Positions 59,501 through 64,000 of a DNA stretch of 64,000 bases are shown here, one piece after another. The stretch is from Meghimatium bilineatum (taxonomy: Eukaryota > Mollusca > Gastropoda > Stylommatophora > Philomycidae): contig CM067299.1 of the NCBI GenBank assembly GCA_034231615.1, forward strand, positions 12,763,863 to 12,827,862, read 5' to 3'. Position 1 is the stretch's first letter; every line of letters starts with the position of its first letter. The notes under the pieces were generated by a model that was not told where the DNA came from, did not search any database, and saw nothing but the letters and a program-made list of their open reading frames with translations. The translations under genes were made by a program, and so were the position numbers.

Positions 59501-62500
59501 TGTTATGTATATTATATTGTTATGTATATTATATTATTATGTATATTATATTGTTATGTATATTATATATTGTTATGTACATTATATTGTTATGTATATT
59601 ATATTGTTATGTATATTATATTGTTATGTATATTATATATTGTTATGTATATTATGTATATTATATTGTTATGTATGTTATGGTTTCACTGCCGGTGTGG
59701 TAGCCAGGGCCTGAACTTCTAGTTCATGGTACAAAGAATAGTGCCACTGTCTTATTTCCAGGATGTTATAGGAGCAGACTACAGAAAGTTGTGGAATATG
59801 CTGACAACCAGTCAACTGTGAAAAAACCCATCATCACTGCATATCTAATCTCAATTTCTTACTTGTGTTTTCAATTAAATGATACCCATGGATTACAGGA
59901 ATTGATGCCTATGAGATGTGGGTATATAGAAGAATAGGGAGAACATCATGGAAAGAGAAGAAAACAAATAAAGAGGTGCTAAAAACACTTAATATGAAGA
60001 AAGAACTACTAAGAGAAATAAAGATCAGGCAAATAAAATACTTTGGACATATTAAAAGACATGACACCTTATTGAAGACCTTACTTGAGGGTAAAGTCAA
60101 AGGGAAGCGAGCAAGAGGTAGGCAGAGATACAAGTGGGAGAGTAACATTACACGATGGACAGGTTACAGTCTAGCAGAGTGCACCACCAAGACAAGAGAC
60201 AGGAGATGTTGGAGATACGTTGCAGCCAACCTTCGTTGCGGAGACGGCACTTAATGATGATGATGGATTACAGACACAGACCATCAGACATTGCACCTTT
60301 GTTCTTTTGTGATATACTTCTAGATGATGGAGAATGCTAGATGTACCATCAATACAGATGAGTCAAAGAATCTGACAGAAGAATGATGAGATTGGTGACT
60401 CAGAAGTGTGTACTGTGCTCCAAGCAGGATGTGATAATCCCAGCATACTGCAGCAGTGGACTGTCTCTATTTCGGGACTAAACATTCATCTGTAAACACC
60501 CCCCCCCCCCCAACTGCAGCCACACCTTTGAGACAACCATATATATTCATGATGTCTTGGTTACACAATTGAAAAGAACATATGCTATGAATTTGTCAGA
60601 AAGGGTATGGAATGTCAAGAGCCAACTGTTCAAAGCTAAAGTAATTATTTCATCATCATCATTCTGTTCTTGCCTCTACAGATAGAAAATCTGCAAAATC
60701 AGCCAAAGGGGCTGTAATTTCAGGGAATCTTAGTTAATTTGTAATTTATACACTGGCCTGCTTCATGACCATCTGTAAAGACAAACCCGCTATCATCATA
60801 AATATTTATGTGTTTATGTTGTTCCCATGATGCCATCATCACAAGTATCCACATGTTTATTATGTTCCCATGATCCAGCAGGACAGTTTAAATTATTAAT
60901 GATGCATTCATGATCTGAAGATCTGCAGGAGTGCTAGTTAAAATGAGATATTTATTTTCTTCTTCTACATTCATTCTCAAACTTATGCAGAATAGCATAA
61001 TAAAGTCAGGAGAATGGAATGCATCATGTCATGGTTGACAGCGAAAGTCAAACCTACAGGAGTCTTGATATATCATCAGGTGCCAGCTGGCATAAACAAT
61101 CATGGCTCTCCACAATTCTCTATCTTCAGCATTATGTATCAAGCGTGTCCCACATCAAACTGTCTAATATTTTCTCACGTTGTCCCCCTCTGTCAACTTG
61201 ATCTATAATGTGTTGGCAGATTACAATCTTATAGCAGTCTTTATCAGACAGTAACATGCTCTGTGTGATGTGCATATAGGTCATAAATAATAATAATCTA
61301 TATATCTATAAACCTGTAACCCGTCAGGGTCGTATGGGTACCACACAAGAGTTCTCCATCGAATTCTATCCTCAGTGATGCGGATGAGTGTGGCAATATC
61401 TTGTCCTGTCCATCCTTGATTGTGTCTGTCCATGCCTTTATTTGTCCTCCTCTGCTTCTTCCACTCTCGACAGTTCCCTGCAGTATTGTTTTTGACAAGG
61501 AATCATGCCTGTATACATGTCCAAACCATGCTAATTTTAACCAAGAGAATAGAGGTTTTTGAAAAGAAGTGCTATAGAAGATTCCTGAGAGTACATGGAC
61601 ACCAAGAAAGACCAACCCAGACGTGCTAAGAAAAATGAAAGTTCATCAATTAATAAGGCTGGCTTTTAGGAAGTTAGGTTTTTCGACTATGTGAAGAGAC
61701 ATAATGGCATGGAAAGAGTGTTGTTGGAGTGGGCGATAAAAGGCAGAGGTTGACCAAGACGTTGGACAAGAGATATTCAGGAATGCATGCACACTTTGAT
61801 AGAGGAAGCAGGGGCAACTCACCAAAGACCACTGGGATTTCAGGAGATTCATAATTCCTTATGAATCCGACTATATCTGAGTTCTTCTGACTACATTCTT
61901 GAAAGAATATGTCACATGACACAGTACCTTATTCCACAAATGCCCTCAGTGGTGTAAAAAAAGGGAAACTTCAGTGGTAACTTTATCAAAAACAATTTTG
62001 CTAGACAAATGGATACATATAGCAAAATATGTATGCTTTTGCTGCATTTATCAAAACATTCTCATGTTGACACTACTGACCTTTTTCTGGTAATCTCTTT
62101 GAAAAAGTATAGCAAACAGCAAACTCCAATAAAAGCTAAGTTCCAACAAGTACAAATTGAAGATATCATCATCAATGTGCTGCAGAAAAAAAAACAGAAA
62201 TTTTAGCAATGATCATATGACAACCACACAAAAAAGTTCTGTATTTATCATATTGTGTGGTGCTTGGCCGAGAGGTTAGGGCATTGGTCTCACACCTGTG
62301 AGGTCCAGAGTTCGATCCGCGGTAAGGACTGGGTTTTTTTCTGTCAGAGGGTAAATTAAAAAACTAACCCTGTACATGACATGACGACAGCAAGAGCATG
62401 CGGCCTTTATCACACAGCTACAAAATCCCTCCCTGTAACTCCTTAAAGAGAAATATGCAGTATTTGACAGTCTGACACATAGAAAGTTCAAGAACAAATA

Positions 62501-63586
62501 ATATTACATTAAAGAGAGCCTTCAAAAGATATCAAGCTATATTGCTTTCCTATAAGAACTCAGCTGCCTAGCCAGTTGTTGACCAAATACCAGTGTTGTC
62601 TTCAGCACTTACTCAGTAGCAATGAGTACCTTCTCAGAGAATGATCATTTGGACACATTTGGAAAGATCAGGCCAGGTCATCTACTCTGATAGTGACTAG
62701 AATCAGTGATGAGGTTGGAGATGAAGAAAGCAACTTCATTTGCGTCCTTGTACAAGCATACTTTAGGAAAAGTTAGCAATGAAGTTGCCAGAATGCGACA
62801 GCAGCCACACCCCAGTAATGGCTTGACAGGCCGGCCAAATCAGGTGAGACTAATCGAAGGCTCCAGTCTGAAAGTAAACACAGAAACACATGGCATGTCT
62901 GCCAAGGATGCAAAGTCTAGATATGATGGACAGCACGGATGAAACATCTGATATCCAATGGGCTGGAAGGCACTTGCCAGCAGAACATTGTGGAACGCAG
63001 AGAGCTTTGTGAAACACGTAGCACACTCTTGCCATTCACTGCATCCTGGTACATCTTCAGTCATCTTGATTTATCTTGCCAATGAAACACTGTGAGATCC
63101 TGAAGAGAGAGTGTGGTCAACGAATGGCGCAACTCCACCACACTATAAACAAAATTCAATGTTTGTTATAACTCAAATATCATCATCCATCAACTTTAGG
63201 GGAAATAAAAGAGTGGACTATTTGCCAGTGTGGACATAGTAACAAGTGCTAATTTATTGGATGATACTAACATTCTGAATGTTATCAAGGTAGTTGACCA
63301 GTTGATTAATTCAGGTTTGGTTGTTTCTTTTACATCTATAACAAGACTTGGAAGTGAAGCAGGGTGTTGCCAGATAAGAATGCCAAATTGGAATAAAGGA
63401 AAAATTATCCATCAATGCAGATATGGTTAGTCAGTCACAATGTACTAGCACATATAATAAATACTAAATCAAAATAATAACTAATGACTTATGATCTAAC
63501 GACAAACTAATATAATATTGAAATTGGAGCATTACCTGTTTTGGCCACCCCACCCAACAATTGACTGTCACCCACAACCATGGTTT
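51793..63586 (-). CDS. CERS-like: Ceramide synthase (Lag1/TLC-domain), C-terminal 232 residues, 6 exons, gene continues off the right edge
   Basis: Ceramide synthases N-acylate sphingoid bases with acyl-CoA in the ER membrane. Minus-strand exons: 63536-63586, 62081-62179, 59192-59320, 56602-56708, 53581-53737 and 51793-51948. All are joined by GT/AG introns (1356-2864 bp) in one frame. Order of features: KPWLW...CWVGWPKQ; a membrane segment with LLELSFYWSLLF; the Lag1 motif with IVHHLVT and HDVADPW, carrying the catalytic His pair and the conserved Asp pair; AKMLKYAKYQTMCEVFF; a loop before the last membrane segment, the region that sets acyl-chain choice in the family; FFNGLLFVLQLLHIMW; and an acidic tail with KDVRSESDSE, typical of CerS C-termini. 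The N-terminus and any Hox-like domain are outside the window, so the subtype cannot be called. Confidence 0.96.
52000..52165 (-). mobile_element. SINE-B copy
   Basis: 'cttcttcttcttcagcgttc', 'gcaccaatggcccaacacat' and 'ccatcttcagcgg'. The clearest SINE-B copy; in the last intron of the ceramide synthase gene. Confidence 0.85.
52455..52660 (+). repeat. About 35-bp tandem repeat
   Basis: 'ctattcaataatgtggtcta' plus aaaccacctctgg, about six diverged copies. Confidence 0.92.
53495..53550 (+). repeat. (CA)n(GA)n microsatellite
   Basis: Starts with ca repeats, then an unbroken ga run to 53549, about 30 bp from the ceramide synthase donor at 53580. Confidence 0.98.
53581..53737 (-). CDS. CERS-like: Ceramide synthase exon, last membrane segment
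   Basis: A 157-bp exon between acceptor tgttaattttacag and donor AACT|gtaagt. Starts by completing Trp, gives the luminal/cytosolic loop VLNASAVEIHDYVTTFPAYW and the last membrane helix FFNGLLFVLQLLHIMWTYLI. A (CA)n(GA)n microsatellite lies about 30 bp beyond the donor. Confidence 0.96.
53860..54640 (+). mobile_element. LINE-A copy split by a LINE-B 3' end
   Basis: Left part has an altered RT active-site box (LHYADNIDLLAGSESELQ) and EYGMKISIE. Right part resumes VTSDTKQDSTNIQLNNGHKP, EEFTNFKYLRSQL and later ETWTLNVDTERRIQAFDY. The insert at 53979-54276 is bounded by AGCATTGA on both sides. Confidence 0.85.
53979..54276 (+). mobile_element. LINE-B 3' end inserted in LINE-A
   Basis: 'RTGHNRLNSHLNRLRLVPSP' and 'NTLNQLREEHWPTEMDIHRK' frames, nearly identical to 27935-28180, with tail 'gaacgagaagaagaag'. 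'agcattga' at 53971-53978 and 54277-54284 is the target-site duplication. Confidence 0.93.
55045..55170 (+). mobile_element. SINE-A 3' fragment, diverged
   Basis: 'cttctgaagtatgatgtgtc', 'gactacatctgctaaccagg' and 'acatatgcagaagaac'. Confidence 0.5.
55171..56600. other. No feature recognised (ceramide synthase intron)
   Basis: AT-rich; a 148-codon T-rich open frame at 55541-55987 is hydrophobic low-complexity sequence without a recognised domain. Confidence 0.3.
56602..56708 (-). CDS. CERS-like: Ceramide synthase exon, AKMLKYAKYQ
   Basis: A 107-bp exon between acceptor tgttctctcctag and donor CTCTG|gtaagtg. Encodes IAKMLKYAKYQTMCEVFF, a membrane segment and a SRIVVYPLW junction; the Trp codon is split across the intron. 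Confidence 0.95.
57051..57121. repeat. Hairpin with 28-bp arms
   Basis: Left arm 57051-57078 and right arm 57094-57121 are inverted copies with one mismatch (ataaaggcactatcacaaa...), loop of 15 bases. In the ceramide synthase intron. Could be a small palindromic transposon, or fold as a small-RNA precursor. Confidence 0.9.
57470..57785 (-). mobile_element. LINE-A2 3' fragment, degenerate
   Basis: Minus strand: FEM-IYRRIGIIFW, NKNQEIRIKEIKYFEH. Matches 16842-17290 and 59899-60262 at word level. Confidence 0.7.
58265..58645 (-). other. Unassigned 126-codon open frame inside a ceramide synthase intron
   Basis: Open frame from ATG at 58645 to a stop at 58265. It lies in a stretch (about 57860-58800) visibly richer in G+C than its surroundings. 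The translation is non-repetitive and mixed in composition, with charged residues in the first half. No domain was recognised. A mobile-element ORF is the likeliest source. Confidence 0.2.
58908..59060 (+). mobile_element. tRNA-derived SINE
   Basis: 'ccatagttcaggtgttaaac' (A box), 'gtcacagattcaaatccagc' (B box) and body 'attatcactagaagccttct'. In a ceramide synthase intron, about 130 bp from the Lag1-motif exon. Confidence 0.75.
59192..59320 (-). CDS. CERS-like: Ceramide synthase exon, Lag1 motif
   Basis: A 129-bp, 43-codon exon between acceptor ttttgttgtatag and donor AAT|gtaagt. Contains the Lag1 motif: DKNEMIVHHLVT with the His pair, CNFVRVGSLVL, then HDVADPWLN with two conserved Asp. All catalytic residues are intact, which argues for a functional gene. 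Confidence 0.97.
59385..59690 (+). repeat. 17-bp AT-rich tandem repeat, about 17 copies
   Basis: 'tatattatattgttatg' units with slips. It begins about 65 bp upstream (transcript sense) of the acceptor of the ceramide synthase Lag1-motif exon. Confidence 0.97.
59690..60660 (+). repeat. Dispersed repeat R1, copy 3, split by a LINE
   Basis: 59690-59898 and 60274-60660 match the uninterrupted copy at 14985-15535 in order. Ends in 'ttcatcatcatca'. Confidence 0.8.
59899..60262 (+). mobile_element. LINE-A2 3' end with target-site duplication
   Basis: 112-codon frame: MWVYRRIGRTSWKEKKTNKE, IKYFGHIKRHDTLLKTLLEG, GKRARGRQRYKWESNITRW, then a RRCWRYVAANLRCGDGT end and tail aatgatgatg. 'atggattacag' at 59888-59898 and 60263-60273 (the first bases overlap the tail). 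The best-preserved C-terminus of this subfamily here. Confidence 0.95.
60957..61062 (-). mobile_element. SINE-A/B 3' fragment
   Basis: 'cttcttctacattcattctc' and 'aatgcatcatgtcatggttg'. Confidence 0.6.
61075..61210 (-). mobile_element. LINE-A 3' end
   Basis: Minus strand: [21 protein letters not shown], similar to the last 130 bp of 14170-14960. Confidence 0.7.
61300..61540 (-). mobile_element. LINE-D 3' end, ATT tail
   Basis: Minus strand: LAWFGHVYRHDSLSKTILQG, TVESGRSRGGQIKAWTDTIK; 3' end 'cgaccctgacgggttacagg' and (ATT)n at 61290. Confidence 0.88.
61541..61865 (+). mobile_element. LINE 3' fragment next to LINE-D, opposite strand
   Basis: LTKRIEVFEKKCYRRFLRVH, then FDYVKRHNGMERVLLEWAIK and WTRDIQECMHTLIEEAGAT across frame breaks. 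Confidence 0.8.
62081..62179 (-). CDS. CERS-like: Ceramide synthase exon, LLELSFYWSLLF
   Basis: A 99-bp, 33-codon exon between acceptor tttttttctgcag and donor AAAAAG|gtcagt. Encodes a loop (HIDDDIFN) then a membrane segment with the family signature LYLLELSFYWSLLF, ending QRDYQKK. Confidence 0.94.
62262..62495 (+). mobile_element. tRNA-derived SINE, best-preserved tRNA head
   Basis: 'ggccgagaggttagggcatt' (A box) and 'ccagagttcgatccgcgg' (B box) with class-II tRNA-like spacing. Body includes 'actgggtttttttctgtcag' and 'gacgacagcaagagcatgcg'. No acceptor stem. Copies at 1425 and 45060. Confidence 0.85.
62580..63130. other. Unassigned moderately GC-rich stretch in ceramide synthase intron
   Basis: Short open frames on both strands, no domain recognised. 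Its composition differs from neighbouring intron sequence, so an unrecognised mobile element is possible. Confidence 0.25.
63536..63586 (-). CDS. CERS-like: Ceramide synthase exon, KPWLW/WPKQ
   Basis: A 51-bp, 17-codon exon (KPWLWVTVNCWVGWPKQ) between acceptor cgttatttcacag and donor CAG|gtaatg, phase 0 at both ends. The Trp-rich PWLW...CWxGWPxQ pattern precedes the TLC membrane core in CerS proteins. A LINE reading frame begins only 28 bp away at 63615. Confidence 0.93.
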
Positions 63587-63614
63587 CTGTGAAATAACGT
63601 AAAGTAAATATTAG

Positions 63615-64000
63615 GATATTTACTTTAAATATTATCAATCAAGACCCAAAATTAATATTGAGAACTGCAATTTGAAAGAAGTGACACATTTTGATTATTT
63701 AGGAACTAATATAAACAATGCGGGGGACTGCGCAGCTGATATCAAGAGAAGAATGGCAATGGCGCTGGCAAAATTAAAACAGATAAAGAAACTATGGCAA
63801 GGTACTAACATAAGAACCAAATTGTTTTTACTACGAACATGTGTATTTCCTGTGGCGACATATGGATGTGAAGCATGGACACTAAATAAAACAGTGGCCA
63901 AGAGAATAACATCATTTGAATTAAAGTGTTATAGAAGAGTTTTGAGAATACCATGGACAGCGAAGAAAACAAACCAGGAGGTGTTACGAACAATTAACGT
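63615..64000 (+). mobile_element. LINE-A ORF2 3' part, uninterrupted to the window edge
   Basis: One frame of 128 codons without a stop from 63615 to the end: NLKEVTHFDYLGTNINNAGD, IKRRMAMALAKLKQIKKLWQ, FPVATYGCEAWTLNKTVAKR, CYRRVLRIPWTAKKTNQEVL. It is the only LINE frame here with no break, so it may be the youngest copy. It lies in the ceramide synthase intron, on the opposite strand. Confidence 0.92.

Noticed and set aside
59284..59722. Long plus-strand frames of 139-142 codons
   Set aside because: Low-complexity translation of the 17-bp AT repeat, overlapping the ceramide synthase exon on the other strand.
62262..62340. tRNA gene (Leu/Ser type)
   Set aside because: Good A and B boxes but no pairing acceptor stem, and the following body recurs at 45060 and 1425. 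It is a tRNA-derived SINE.

Overview
Eukaryotic (metazoan, probably marine invertebrate) nuclear DNA: AT-rich, no bacterial-type operons, two spliced genes with consensus GT/AG introns of about 0.6-3.5 kb, and a very dense load of LINE, SINE and tandem repeats. The frequent 'taggcct' words and the mixed LINE/SINE content resemble mollusc, chelicerate or deuterostome invertebrate genomes; the sequence does not fix the phylum. Almost every long open frame is a repeat translation or a LINE remnant. The host genes sit in short minus-strand exons.

Left part (1-16.75 kb, minus strand): the 5' coding part of a cytosolic carboxypeptidase of the AGTPBP1/CCP1 (or AGBL1) type. Eight coding exons in phase give about 310 residues of the N-terminal armadillo-like region. 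The start ATG is at 16712, and the gene runs off the left edge before its peptidase domain. Its introns hold tandem arrays and nested LINE/SINE copies. One array, next to exon 7, repeats that exon's 5' splice site.

Middle (16.8-51.8 kb): no host gene recognised. It is a mosaic of about 20 LINE 3' fragments from at least six families (tails of TGA, GAA, ATAAC/TAAC, ATT or GATA repeats), two SINE families sharing a 3' module, tRNA-derived SINEs, two probable DNA transposons (18.9-19.3 and 19.5-20.5 kb) and many minisatellites. The most complete LINE is an ORF2 with reverse transcriptase and RNase H at 26.07-28.18 kb, broken by stops and frameshifts. At 46.1-46.56 kb a coding-looking acidic ORF is split by a SINE.

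Right part (51.8-64 kb, minus strand): the last six exons of a ceramide synthase. They encode 232 residues, including the Lag1 motif with its His-His and paired Asp residues, the last membrane segments and the acidic tail. The upstream exons lie beyond the right edge. Its introns also carry nested LINEs, a 28-bp-arm hairpin, a 17-bp array close to an acceptor and, at the edge, a LINE reading frame that is still open.

I found no clear new functional system. The strongest unusual observations are the array that copies a splice donor, several nested insertions with readable target-site duplications, a SINE whose 3' end resembles a resident LINE's 3' end, a 24-bp minisatellite present at two loci in opposite orientation, and the SINE-split ORF.
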